Of a stretch of DNA of 64,000 bases, positions 20,562-28,674 are shown piece after piece. Numbering within the stretch: position 1 is the stretch's first letter; each line of letters begins with the position of its first letter. Where the stretch lies: positions 3,162,001 to 3,226,000 of the forward strand of contig NZ_JAMZDZ010000001.1 in assembly GCF_024172085.1 (NCBI RefSeq), read 5' to 3'. The notes under the pieces are model-generated. The model made no database searches. It saw only the letters and a program-made list of their open reading frames with translations, and was not told where the DNA came from. The translations under genes and the position numbers were made by a program. The stretch comes from Hamadaea flava. Its GTDB lineage: Bacteria; Actinomycetota; Actinomycetes; Mycobacteriales; Micromonosporaceae.

Positions 20562-21431
20562 TCACGGCAGTGACACGTTTCGAAGCAGCGATACACACCA
20601 GGCGAAGTGGCCGTCCTGACCCGTCTCGTCGTACGCCGTCGCGCCGATCAGCGCGTAGTACGCCTGATACAGCCGCAGCAGCTCCGGTGCGTATCCGAGA
20701 CGGGTGGTCACGAGGGCGGTCATCGCCGCGGCCTGCTCGGTGGCGGCCGGGCCGTACATGTCGAAGAAGACCGCGAAGGTGGCCGCGTCGAACGCCGGAT
20801 CACCGGCGGTGCTGAGGAAGCCCCAATCCAGGAGCCCGCTGATGTCTCCGGCCGAGTCCACGAGGACGTTCGGCCGGCAGAGGTCGCCGTGGACGGCGCG
20901 CTCGGCTTCCGGCGCCAGGTCGGGCAGCGTTGCGGCCACCCGCTCGGCCATGGCGTCCACAATGGGCAATGCGGCCCGCAGCACCTGATGATCCTTGGCC
21001 AGCCGGAGTTCCAGCAGGTTCACCAGGGAGGCTCGCCAGGTGTCAGCCGTCCACAGTGGCGTACGGGTGCCGAAGACCGGCAGCGCCCGAGCGGCCGGAC
21101 CGGTCGCAGCGGCGGCCAGCGCCGCCAGCACCGTCACCGCACGCTCACGCTGCTGCGCCAGGTCGAGTCCGGACGAGGACAACGGAACGCCGGTGAGTTC
21201 GCGCTCGATGGTGACGACCTGACCGTCCCGCTCCACGATGTCGAGGATCTCCGGCGTCGCGAACGGCAACGACAGCTCGGCGTAGAACTCCGCGAGCGGC
21301 CGGAGCTGCGCGGCGTCCCGGGTGAACCACGCCTTGGCGATCCGGCTGCCAGGCAGGCGGTAGACCACGCCCTCCATCCCCCGGCCGATCTCCTCCAGCG
21401 CACCGAGGTCGAGGGCGGAGCGATCGGTCAC
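20562..21431 (-). CDS. Aminoglycoside-phosphotransferase-fold kinase
   Basis: A 289-residue APH/choline-kinase-fold protein. It has a Gly-rich loop (GRGMEGVVYRL) with Lys33. The Brenner motif HGDLCRPN is at 181-188 and the metal-binding DWG starts at Asp202. TRLGYAPELLRLYQAYYAL is the usual C-terminal helix region. Such proteins phosphorylate hydroxyl groups of sugars, aminoglycosides or small metabolites. Its ATG overlaps the PfkB stop by 4 bp, in a GNAT-PfkB-APH operon. An antibiotic-resistance role is possible, but metabolic kinase work with its neighbours is equally likely. Confidence 0.87.
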   Translation of the reverse strand: MTDRSALDLGALEEIGRGMEGVVYRLPGSRIAKAWFTRDAAQLRPLAEFYAELSLPFATPEILDIVERDGQVVTIERELTGVPLSSSGLDLAQQRERAVTVLAALAAAATGPAARALPVFGTRTPLWTADTWRASLVNLLELRLAKDHQVLRAALPIVDAMAERVAATLPDLAPEAERAVHGDLCRPNVLVDSAGDISGLLDWGFLSTAGDPAFDAATFAVFFDMYGPAATEQAAAMTALVTTRLGYAPELLRLYQAYYALIGATAYDETGQDGHFAWCVSLLRNVSLP

Positions 21432-22327
21432 GCCGAGGCCAGCAGGTCGTCGCGGGAGACGAACTCCATGCGCGTACTCGGGATGGTGCAGGCGAACGCG
21501 CCCGCCACCGCGCCGTAGCGCAGACAGGTGTCCCAGTCGGCGCCGTCCAGCAACCCGAACAAGAAACCTGTGACGAAGGCGTCGCCCGCGCCGTTCGAGT
21601 CCACGACCGGAGCCGGCGGAACCAGTGCGGGCTGATGGCGTACCCGTTGGGAATCCCGGGTGAGCAGGAACGCGCCCGCGGATCCGGCGGTCGCGATCAC
21701 CGCGCGTGCCCGGCCCCGCGAGAGCAGCTCGCGCATCGCGGACTCGTGGTCCGCGAGCGCCGCGGCCGAGACGAAGACGACGTCCGCGTGCTCGGCGAAG
21801 CCCAGGTGGTAGGGGTTCTCCCCGTCCCAGTTGTGCAGGTCGGTGGAGATCGTCGCGCCACTGGCGACGATCGCGGGCAAGGCCTGCGCACCCGGATGCG
21901 TGATCGACACATGCGCATGGCGACTCACCCCGGCCAGCTTCGCCACCAGGTCCTCCGGGAAGCGGTCGTCGGCGTCGCCCCGGCTCACGTCGTAGAGCGA
22001 CAACCGCCGCCCCACCGGGTCGACGAGATTGACCGCCCGCTTGGTCCCGGCCGCGGTGGGCACGACCGTGAACCCTACTCCATGGCGTTCGTGCAGGTCA
22101 CGCACGAGGTCTCCCTCGCGATCCGCGCCCAGCACGTCGAGATGATGAGTACGCAGTCCCAGCGCGTGAAGTCCCAGAGCGACGAAGTCCCCCGTCTGCC
22201 CGGGGCGGGCCTGAATGGCCGGCACCATGTAGCTGTCGGCGTACGGAAGGGGCAGTTCGGGCACGTAGACGATGGTGTCGACACCTGCGCCACCGAGGAC
22301 GAGCACGTCGTAGTCGGTCACTTTCAC
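21428..22327 (-). CDS. PfkB-family carbohydrate/nucleoside kinase
   Basis: A 299-residue ribokinase-fold enzyme. VLVLGGAGVDTIVYV at the N-terminus and RPGQTGDFVALGLHALG form the substrate half. VVDSNGAGDAFVTGFLFGLL holds the ATP-binding motif with catalytic Asp249; the usual DTTGAGD reads DSNGAGD. The family phosphorylates sugars or nucleosides; this member is not close enough to a named one to assign a substrate. It overlaps both neighbours by 4 bp (ATGA), so the three proteins are made together. Confidence 0.9.
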   Translation of the reverse strand: MKVTDYDVLVLGGAGVDTIVYVPELPLPYADSYMVPAIQARPGQTGDFVALGLHALGLRTHHLDVLGADREGDLVRDLHERHGVGFTVVPTAAGTKRAVNLVDPVGRRLSLYDVSRGDADDRFPEDLVAKLAGVSRHAHVSITHPGAQALPAIVASGATISTDLHNWDGENPYHLGFAEHADVVFVSAAALADHESAMRELLSRGRARAVIATAGSAGAFLLTRDSQRVRHQPALVPPAPVVDSNGAGDAFVTGFLFGLLDGADWDTCLRYGAVAGAFACTIPSTRMEFVSRDDLLASA

Positions 22328-22842
22328 AGTCCTTCGAAGGATGCGGCATAACGGAACACGCCCGGCATCGGCGCGTCCGCCGTGAGCGGCCGGACCTGGA
22401 AGTACTCGCCCCAGTCGGGCTCGGGCGGAGTGATCTCGAAGTCGGTCGACCGCCGGAAGCCGAACCGGCCGTAGAAGGCGGGCGAGCCGAGGAGCGCGAC
22501 GAGGGGTTCGTCGAGGGCGTCGGCCGCCCCGAGCACGGCGTGCACCAGCGCCTGGCCGATGCCCCGGCCCTGCCGATCCGGGCGTACGCCGATCGGGCCG
22601 AGCCCCAGCACCGGAAGGTCGCCGTGGTCACCCGTCACCCGGCCGCGGGTGCAGACGACGTACCCGACGACCTCGTCTCCGTCGACCGCCACCAGGGACA
22701 GGCGGGGCAGCCAACCGGCGTCTTCACGCAGCTCGTCCAGTAGCCTCGCCTCGATCGGATCACCGCCGTCGCGGGTGAACGCCGCAGCGATCACGGCGCG
22801 TACGGCGGCCTGGTCAGCGGGCAGTTCCCGGCGAACGATCAT
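22324..22842 (-). CDS. GNAT-family N-acetyltransferase
   Basis: A 172-residue acetyltransferase from ATG 22842 (MIVRRELPADQAAVRAVI). Acetyl-CoA motif A is LPVLGLGPIGVRPDRQGRGI followed by GQALVHAVL. The tail has SPAFYGRFGFRRSTDFEI, the YxxxGF-type pattern of YhbS-like GNAT proteins. The upstream frame to 22920 has no good start signal. It is the first gene of the GNAT-PfkB-APH operon and divergent from the esterase gene with 77 bp between. Confidence 0.88.
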   Translation of the reverse strand: MIVRRELPADQAAVRAVIAAAFTRDGGDPIEARLLDELREDAGWLPRLSLVAVDGDEVVGYVVCTRGRVTGDHGDLPVLGLGPIGVRPDRQGRGIGQALVHAVLGAADALDEPLVALLGSPAFYGRFGFRRSTDFEITPPEPDWGEYFQVRPLTADAPMPGVFRYAASFEGL

Positions 22843-22919
22843 GCGACCATCATGCCGCGACCGTCCAACGAGATTGTCGCCCCCACCCGATAGGCTCATC
22901 GGACCATAGCGCTGTATCA

Positions 22920-24050
22920 ATGGGGGGCGTAGTGCTGATCACGCGAGACGGTGACTTCTGCCAGGTCGACTTCGACTGGCGCGACGACGATCCCGAGCGC
23001 CCCGCGCACGACGTCCTGGTCCGCCTGATCGGCGCGACCGACTACGCGCACGACGACGGGGACCTGACGGCATACCTGATGGAGCGGGGCGACGACGGCG
23101 TGTGGCGGCTCTCCCTGCGGCTGCCGGCCGGATTCCGCACCTCCTACCAGTTCTGTCCGGTACGCGACGAGCCGCTGCGCGGCGGGCATCCCGACGACGA
23201 CCGGTGGGCCGCGATCCTCACCGGCGGCCATCCCGATCCCGGCCACGGCGCGGGCATCGGCCCGTCGACGTGGCCGAACCACGGACAGGCGTCGGTGCTG
23301 AGCCTCCCCGACGCCCCGGCGCAGCCCTGGGTGGAACCAAGCGACGCGCCCTGCGGCACCCTCACCCGGCACACCCTCGGCGACTCCGCGATCTGGGTGT
23401 ACGCCCCGGCGGTCAGCGCGGCCGAGTACGCGCTGGCGGTGTTGTTCGACGGCAAGGTGTGGGACGGCATCGGCGTCACCACGGTCTTCGACAATCTGCA
23501 CGCGGCCGGAGCCATCCCGCCGACCGTCGTCGTCGGCGTCGACTCGATCCACGGCCTGCCGCGCAACCAGGCGCTCACGCGGCCAGGCGTCCTGACACCG
23601 TTCCTGCTCGACGAGATCCTGCCGTTCGTCCACAAGGGATGGCCGGTCGGCGCCGACCCGGCACGGACCGTGCTGGCCGGGCAGAGTCTCGGCGGGCTCG
23701 CCGCCGTCCGGATCGGCTTCGACCACCCCGACCGGTTCGGCCGCGTCCTGACCCAGTCCGGTTCGTTCTGGCGGTCGGCCGACACCCCCGACGAGATCGA
23801 CTCGCCCGCCCTCTTCGACGCGTACGCCGACGCGGACCGCGTACCGCTGCGGATCTTCCAGGAGGCGGGCAGTCTGGAGCGGACTCTGTTGACCCGCAAC
23901 CGGATCTTCCACGGCATCCTGCTGGACCGTGGCATCCCGGTGACCTACCGGGAGTACCAGGGCGGCCACGACTACGCGTGCTGGCGCGGCGGGCTGGCCG
24001 ACGGGCTCATCGATCTCCTCGGCGGGCCGGTCGCGCTTCCCGCGGAGTGA
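22920..24050 (+). CDS. Fes-like esterase with N-terminal enterochelin-esterase domain
   Basis: A 376-residue cytoplasmic protein. Residues 1-130 look like the N-terminal domain of enterochelin esterase (VLVRLIGATDYAHDDG, WRLSLRLPAGFRTSYQF). The C-terminal domain is an esterase-D-like alpha/beta hydrolase with nucleophile elbow AGQSLGGLAA and a late GGHDYACWR (catalytic His). Fes enzymes hydrolyse ferric siderophore esters to release iron. No siderophore genes are nearby, so the substrate is unproven. A GTG at 22932 with GGGGGG just upstream is an alternative start. Confidence 0.87.
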   Translation: MGGVVLITRDGDFCQVDFDWRDDDPERPAHDVLVRLIGATDYAHDDGDLTAYLMERGDDGVWRLSLRLPAGFRTSYQFCPVRDEPLRGGHPDDDRWAAILTGGHPDPGHGAGIGPSTWPNHGQASVLSLPDAPAQPWVEPSDAPCGTLTRHTLGDSAIWVYAPAVSAAEYALAVLFDGKVWDGIGVTTVFDNLHAAGAIPPTVVVGVDSIHGLPRNQALTRPGVLTPFLLDEILPFVHKGWPVGADPARTVLAGQSLGGLAAVRIGFDHPDRFGRVLTQSGSFWRSADTPDEIDSPALFDAYADADRVPLRIFQEAGSLERTLLTRNRIFHGILLDRGIPVTYREYQGGHDYACWRGGLADGLIDLLGGPVALPAE

Positions 24051-24095
24051 CAACGGGGCATCGCCGGGCAGCTGAGTCCTCTACGATCCGCGGCC

Positions 24096-24818
24096 ATGAC
24101 GATGCCGCCGCCTCCGGAGACTCCGCAGGAGCCGCCGACCGGATGGACGCCGCCCGGCCAGCCCGGATATCCGCAGCCCCAATACCCGACGGCACCGCCG
24201 CTCCCGCCGCACCAACAGTATCCGCAGCAGGCTTTTCCGCAGCAGCAGTTCCCGCCGCAGCAGGGTCATCCGGCGCCGCCGTTCCAGCAGCAACCGCCGT
24301 TCCAGCAGCAACCGCCGTTTCAACCGCAGCCGACTCCGGGGGCGTCGCCCACTCCGCCGCCCGCCGCGCCGGCCGGGCCGCGCAAGCGCCGCACCGGACT
24401 GATCGTCACGATCGTCGGCGTGGTGCTCGTGCTGTGCTGCGGTGTGACCGGAGGCGGCGGCTGGTGGGCGTACTCGAAGTATCAGCAGGGCGCGGACGAC
24501 AGCGAGATGAGTGCCATCGCCGTCAGCGTCCACGGCTACGAGTACGACGAGCACAAGGCGATTCTGTCGCTGGGCGGCAGCGGCTCGGTGACCATCGACT
24601 ACTACGACGGCGTCACCAAGCACTCCGTCACGACGGACTTGCCGTGGCAGAAGACCGTGACGGTCGCCAAGAGCGACTTCCTCGTCTGGATGCGATCGAC
24701 CGCCGACTCGGCGGGCAACCCGCAACGGTGCACCATCGAAGTCGACGGCAGCCCGGCGACCGTGAGCGGCCAGGACAGCGGAAAGCGGGTCGCCTGCGCG
24801 GTCTCGTTCAGCTCCTGA
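24096..24818 (+). CDS. Pro/Gln-rich membrane-anchored protein with MmpS-like extracellular domain
   Basis: A 240-residue protein in three parts. Residues 1-95 are a low-complexity Pro/Gln tail (PPFQQQPPFQQQPPF). Residues about 100-123 form one membrane helix (GLIVTIVGVVLVLCCGVTGG). The outer domain (SVTIDYYDGVTKHSVTTDLPW, then QKTVTVAKSDF) resembles the MmpS-type beta domain common in actinobacterial surface proteins. No partner MmpL transporter is present here, so it may be a stand-alone surface protein. Its stop overlaps the RidA gene end by 11 bp. Confidence 0.75.
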   Translation: MTMPPPPETPQEPPTGWTPPGQPGYPQPQYPTAPPLPPHQQYPQQAFPQQQFPPQQGHPAPPFQQQPPFQQQPPFQPQPTPGASPTPPPAAPAGPRKRRTGLIVTIVGVVLVLCCGVTGGGGWWAYSKYQQGADDSEMSAIAVSVHGYEYDEHKAILSLGGSGSVTIDYYDGVTKHSVTTDLPWQKTVTVAKSDFLVWMRSTADSAGNPQRCTIEVDGSPATVSGQDSGKRVACAVSFSS

Positions 24819-25224
24819 CGACGGCGGTGATCTCCACTTCCAGCACCGCACCGGGCAGGAAGAGTCGGCTCACCTCGACCGTGGTGCTCGCCGGAGGCGT
24901 CTGACCGGACTCGACCGGGAAGTGCTTCCGGCGCACCGCCCCGTACGCCGGGAGGTCGTCCAGGCTGGTCATGAAGGTGCGGATGTGCGCCACGTCGGCG
25001 AAACCCGCGCCATGGGCGGCCAGTACCCCCTCGATGATCTCGAAGATGCGCTCGGACTGGGCCCCGGCGTCGCCGGGTGCGACCACCGCGCCGTCATCGT
25101 CGACGGCCACCTGACCGGCGAGGAAGAGCAGCGCGCCGCCGCCGACGTCGAGCCGGGCGACGTGGGCGAACCGGTCGCCGAACGGGGCGGCGACGGCGGC
25201 GGGGTTGTCGAGGGTGAGGTTCAC
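24808..25224 (-). CDS. RidA-family protein
   Basis: A 138-residue protein of the YjgF/YER057c/UK114 fold. Family features are GALLFLAGQVAVDDDG, SERIFEIIEGVLAAHGAGFADV, RTFMTSLDDLPAYG, PASTTVEVSRLFLPGAVLEVE. RidA itself hydrolyses reactive enamine/imine intermediates. The Arg needed for deaminase activity in true RidA is not clearly placed here (the usual P-x-R-x-T-x-x-V reads PPASTTVEV), so this may belong to another RidA subfamily. Single gene, flanked upstream by repeat R4. Confidence 0.82.
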   Translation of the reverse strand: MNLTLDNPAAVAAPFGDRFAHVARLDVGGGALLFLAGQVAVDDDGAVVAPGDAGAQSERIFEIIEGVLAAHGAGFADVAHIRTFMTSLDDLPAYGAVRRKHFPVESGQTPPASTTVEVSRLFLPGAVLEVEITAVVRS

Positions 25225-25246
25225 TTCTGCTCCTGCATCGTTAGCT

Positions 25247-25305
25247 GCAGATCACGGTTACGCAGGCAACCATCGCCGGTTGAGGCCTGCGTATCCCTGA
25301 TCTGC
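25247..25305. repeat. Palindromic repeat family R4, copy A
   Basis: Begins GCAGATCACGGTTACGCAGG and ends with the imperfect inverse CCTGCGTATCCCTGATCTGC. A second copy is at 56803-56861. It separates the dehydrogenase stop from the RidA start on the same strand, so it could end the upstream transcript. Confidence 0.8.
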
Positions 25306-25322
25306 TGGTAAATGGGGAAAGG

Positions 25323-26114
25323 TCAGACGATGGCGGTGACGTTGGCGTCCTGATCTGCGATCTCCGCGAGCCGCTCCAGCGCGGCCGCGGCGACGGGCGT
25401 ACCGGGGGCGTCCCGTTGGGCGAGCCGGAGATCCTTGGCCGCCAACGAGATCGCGAAGTTCCCGCCCGCGGTACGCAACCGTTGCACCGCCCCGCCGAGC
25501 GGCCCACCGGCCAGCACGTCGAGCGCCACGTCGCGGTCGACGCCGACCGAGTCGGCCACGGTCAGGCTGTCGTGCAACGCCGCCAGCGCGGTCACCATCG
25601 CCGTGTTGTTGACGAGTTTCACCGCCGACCCAGTGCCGATCGGGCCGGTGGGGCGTACCTTGCCGAGCGGGCGCAGCACCGGCTCGGCCGCGGCGACCGT
25701 GTCCGCCGACCCGCCCGCGAAGACGACCAGCGTCCCGGCTTCGACCGCGTTGACGCTGCCGCCGACGGGGGCGTCGAGGAGGCCGACGCCGGCTGGGAGG
25801 CGGCCCGCGATCTCGCGTACCTCGTCGGGGCCGATCGTCGACGTCTGCACCACGATCGTGCCCGGCCGCAGGCTCGGGGCCGCCGCGTCCAGCGCCGCCC
25901 GCACAGCGGTGGCGTCGGTCAGCATCGTGACGACGAAGTCGGCCCCATCGACCGCCTCGGCCGGCGTCGCGGCGATCTTCGCCCCGTCCGCCGCCAGCGG
26001 CTCGGCCCGTTCGGGACTCCGGTTCCACACCCGCACCCGGTGGCCCGCCCCGATCAGGCGGCGCGCCATCGGCGTACCCATGCGGCCGGTGCCCAGCACT
26101 GCGATCTCGCTCAT
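25323..26114 (-). CDS. NAD(P)-dependent beta-hydroxyacid dehydrogenase / imine reductase family
   Basis: A 263-residue Rossmann-fold enzyme. Start MSEIAVLGTGRMGTPMARRL gives the GxGxMG cofactor loop, and VWNRSPERAE follows. DAPVGGSVNAVEAGTLVVFAGG is the substrate-binding signature of the 3-hydroxyisobutyrate dehydrogenase family. GSAVKLVNNT holds the catalytic Lys. It may reduce or oxidise a small hydroxyacid or act on imines; the substrate is unknown. It is divergent from a LysR gene that probably controls it. An open frame further upstream to 26249 has no supporting signals. Confidence 0.9.
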   Translation of the reverse strand: MSEIAVLGTGRMGTPMARRLIGAGHRVRVWNRSPERAEPLAADGAKIAATPAEAVDGADFVVTMLTDATAVRAALDAAAPSLRPGTIVVQTSTIGPDEVREIAGRLPAGVGLLDAPVGGSVNAVEAGTLVVFAGGSADTVAAAEPVLRPLGKVRPTGPIGTGSAVKLVNNTAMVTALAALHDSLTVADSVGVDRDVALDVLAGGPLGGAVQRLRTAGGNFAISLAAKDLRLAQRDAPGTPVAAAALERLAEIADQDANVTAIV

Positions 26115-26170
26115 GACCTTGACGCTAGGCGGGGCACAGCCATGCCGCCAACGAATCTCCGGAATACGAC

Positions 26171-26189
26171 CCATGCGCGGATAGCATGG
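26171..26189. promoter_or_regulatory. Candidate LysR box
   Basis: The inverted repeat CCATGC-N7-GCATGG contains the T-N11-A core expected for LysR proteins. It lies 5 bp before the LysR start and about 60 bp from the divergent dehydrogenase start. Confidence 0.5.
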
Positions 26190-26193
26190 ATGA

Positions 26194-27090
26194 GTGGAGA
26201 CCCAACTGCTCGAGGTATTCCGGACCGTGGCCCGGCTGAAGTCGATCACGGCGGCGGCGCAGTCCCTGCGCTACACGCAGTCGGCCGTTTCCCGGCAGAT
26301 CGCCGCGCTGGAGGCGGAGCTGGGCGTACGCGTCTTCGACCGGCTGCCGCGCGGCGTCGAGCTGACCGCCGAGGGCCGGGAGTTCCAGCCGTACGCCGAA
26401 GCCGTGCTCGACCGCCTGGCGGCGGCCCGGCGCGGGCTGGACGATCTGCGCGGGCTCGGCAGCGGCCGCCTGCGCGTGGGTGCCTTCCCGACCGCGGTCG
26501 CCGCCCTCGTCCCCCGGGCCTTGGCGGGCTTCCGGACGGCGTACCCGAACGTTCGCCTGTCGCTTGTGGAGGGCCTGACCCCCCGCCTGCTGGATCGGCT
26601 CGCGGCCGGGGACGCCGACGTGGCCGTGGTGAGCACGTCGCCGGTCGACGAGTTCGAGACCGAGCGCTTCGAGCTGCACCACCTGCTCGACGAACGCCTG
26701 CTCGTCGCGGTCCCCCGCGATCATCGGCTGGCCCGCCGCCGCACGGTACGCCTCGCTGAGCTGGCCGAGGACGCGTTCATCGCCGGCTCCGCGACCGCCG
26801 AGAACACCCTGCTGCGCGCGAGCCTGCCCAGCGGGTTCGAGCCGCGGATCGACATCGTGGCGGCCGAGTGGACGGGCAAGTTCGGCTGCGTGGCCGCCGG
26901 GCTCGGGGTGGCGCTCGTGCCGGCCTTGGCCACGCGGAGCATCCCGGCCGACATCACGCTGTTGCGCCTGGACAAAAAGGACGAATCAGTCCGGCAGATC
27001 TACGCCGCGACCCTCGCCGGGCGGACGCGCCCACCAGCGGTGGTGCGCTTCCTCGACCACCTCGACGAGGTCGCGGCGACGTTCCGTTAA
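26194..27090 (+). CDS. LysR-family transcriptional regulator
   Basis: A 298-residue regulator. LEVFRTVARLKSITAAAQSL and YTQSAVSRQIAALEAELGVR form the winged helix-turn-helix in residues 1-60. The rest is the two-lobed co-inducer domain (GRLRVGAFPTAVAALVPRAL, LVAVPRDHRLA, GLGVALVPALA). GTG 26194 is the likely start. It is divergent from the dehydrogenase gene, a classic LysR-target layout, with a palindromic T-N11-A site between them. Its stop overlaps the end of the hydrolase gene by 4 bp. Confidence 0.92.
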   Translation: METQLLEVFRTVARLKSITAAAQSLRYTQSAVSRQIAALEAELGVRVFDRLPRGVELTAEGREFQPYAEAVLDRLAAARRGLDDLRGLGSGRLRVGAFPTAVAALVPRALAGFRTAYPNVRLSLVEGLTPRLLDRLAAGDADVAVVSTSPVDEFETERFELHHLLDERLLVAVPRDHRLARRRTVRLAELAEDAFIAGSATAENTLLRASLPSGFEPRIDIVAAEWTGKFGCVAAGLGVALVPALATRSIPADITLLRLDKKDESVRQIYAATLAGRTRPPAVVRFLDHLDEVAATFR

Positions 27091-28103
27091 TACTCGGACA
27101 AATGCACGTGATTCGTGTGCTCGGCGGCCGGACTGCCGCTGCCGCTGTAGGTTCGCCAACCCGAGCTGGGCAGCCAGATCTTGCGGAACCAGATCACGTA
27201 GAGGACGCCGAGCCGATCGGCGTTCTTGACGAAGAACGCGGCGAGGTTGTTCCCGTATGTCTTGTCGGCCCCGCTGGCGACTCCGCCGAAACCGCTCTTC
27301 GCGGCGGCGAAGTCGCAGGCCCGGCCTTTCGGGTGTTCACCGTGATCGTCGACGCGGTAGCAGGAGACGTAGTGGTTGAAGCCGGCCGCTTTGGCCTGCT
27401 GCAAGGCATGCAGCGTACGCGGGGTGATGCAGCCGCTGGTGGTGGGATCGTCGACGGAGCACGACTCCTTGGGCCACGATCCGTCCGAGTTGCGCGGCGC
27501 CGGTTTCGCCGTCTTCACCAGACCTGTCGGGCCGCTCGTCGAGGTGCCGTAGCCCGCCGCGGTCAATGCGTCCTCGGCCTGCTTCTTGCGCGCGGCCATG
27601 ATCGCGACCTGCTTCTTCTGCTGGTCGATCTCCTCGGCCAAGGTCGCCTTCGCCGCGGTCACCCGGTCCCGGGCTCGAACCATGTCCCGTAATGTGCCGT
27701 CTTCGTTGGCCGTGACGGCGTTCAGGGTGAACACGCGCTCCACGAAGTCGTCCGGCGACTCGGCGCCGAGCAGCGCGGAGACGGTGCCGAGCCGGCCCGC
27801 CTGGTACGCCGCGGCCGCCATCGCGCGCACCTTCGTGACCTTGTCGGCGTGATCGGCTTCCAGCTTGGTGAGTTCGCCGGTGAGCTGGGTCTGCCGCTGT
27901 GTCGAGCGGTCGAGCGCGGTCTTCGCGTCGAGGTAGCCACGGCTGGCCTCGTCCAGCGCCTTGCGCAACTTCGCGGACGCGCCTTCGGAGTCGCTCGGCT
28001 CGGCATAGCCGGGCGTCGAGCCGACCGCGAAGACCGCCGAGAACATCACGGCGAGTAACGCGAAGACTATGGATCGTCGTCGAGCCGGGGTCGTCAGCCT
28101 CAT
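27087..28103 (-). CDS. Secreted coiled-coil protein with M15-like peptidase (ARB_07466-type) C-terminal domain
   Basis: A 338-residue exported protein. ATG 28103 opens a signal peptide (RRRSIVFALLAVMFSAVFAV). Residues about 40-190 are two long coiled-coil stretches (ALDEASRGYLDAKTALDRST, then KATLAEEIDQQKKQV), as in NlpC/RipA-like cell-wall hydrolases. The C-terminal domain has HYVSCYRVDDHGEHPKGRAC, DFAAA and a final TNHVHLSEY, which match the metal-binding residues of M15-like domains. It probably cleaves or binds peptidoglycan at the cell surface. No c-di-AMP riboswitch signature was found upstream. Confidence 0.8.
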   Translation of the reverse strand: MRLTTPARRRSIVFALLAVMFSAVFAVGSTPGYAEPSDSEGASAKLRKALDEASRGYLDAKTALDRSTQRQTQLTGELTKLEADHADKVTKVRAMAAAAYQAGRLGTVSALLGAESPDDFVERVFTLNAVTANEDGTLRDMVRARDRVTAAKATLAEEIDQQKKQVAIMAARKKQAEDALTAAGYGTSTSGPTGLVKTAKPAPRNSDGSWPKESCSVDDPTTSGCITPRTLHALQQAKAAGFNHYVSCYRVDDHGEHPKGRACDFAAAKSGFGGVASGADKTYGNNLAAFFVKNADRLGVLYVIWFRKIWLPSSGWRTYSGSGSPAAEHTNHVHLSEY

Positions 28104-28301
28104 CTGGGGGATCGGTCCTTCCGTCTCCGCCGGCCGACTCCCCAGCTGCTCATCCAGGCGTGAGCAGCACATCATCGAATGGTTCGACGGCGGCAGCCAC
28201 CGCCGACACAGGGGGTGTCGCCTGACGGCGGCCGTGACCGAGGGTACCGGGCAACCGCCGAAGGCTCCACCCGAAAGCGTCAGCTCACATCAGTGTGAAC
28301 G

Positions 28302-28457
28302 TCAGCTCACCAGCCCGTTGAAGAAATCGCCGACCCCGTTGGCCATGTCGAGCAGAACCTCTCCGATGCTCTTGACCAGGTTCGCGGCCGCGGACGGGCG
28401 GTACGCGACGAAGAAGATCAAGAAGGCGATCGCGATCCAGCTCAGGTACTTCTTCAC
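28302..28457 (-). CDS. Small 51-residue membrane peptide
   Basis: GTG 28457 has AAGGGAGG 9 bp upstream and opens MKKYLSWIAIAFLIF, a basic start followed by one membrane helix. A short amphipathic tail follows, ending DFFNGLVS. Codon use is GC3-rich and the ribosome site is strong. The start and helix look like a conserved short protein common in actinobacteria, but no function is known. It lies about 200 bp upstream of the cell-wall hydrolase gene on the same strand. Confidence 0.65.
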   Translation of the reverse strand: MKKYLSWIAIAFLIFFVAYRPSAAANLVKSIGEVLLDMANGVGDFFNGLVS

Positions 28458-28674
28458 GAACCTGGCCTCCCTTCGATAGCGGAACGCGATCGACCAATGT
28501 CACCGCGTCACTACCCACTATGACTCAGTCGAAAGATCTTCGCACCCGACCGATGAGTCTGCATCGCCGGATCGGTCTAACCAAGCAGAAAACCCAAAGC
28601 CGTGGTGTCGAGAATCCGCCATTGACTTCGACCCGGATTCGCCAGACGACACGCGAACGCTGTAGGAGCACGAA

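Noticed and set aside
28104-28301. Possible c-di-AMP (ydaO) riboswitch before the cell-wall hydrolase
   Set aside because: Such riboswitches precede similar genes in actinobacteria, but the conserved core words are absent. Only a loose GGAAGGA match is present.
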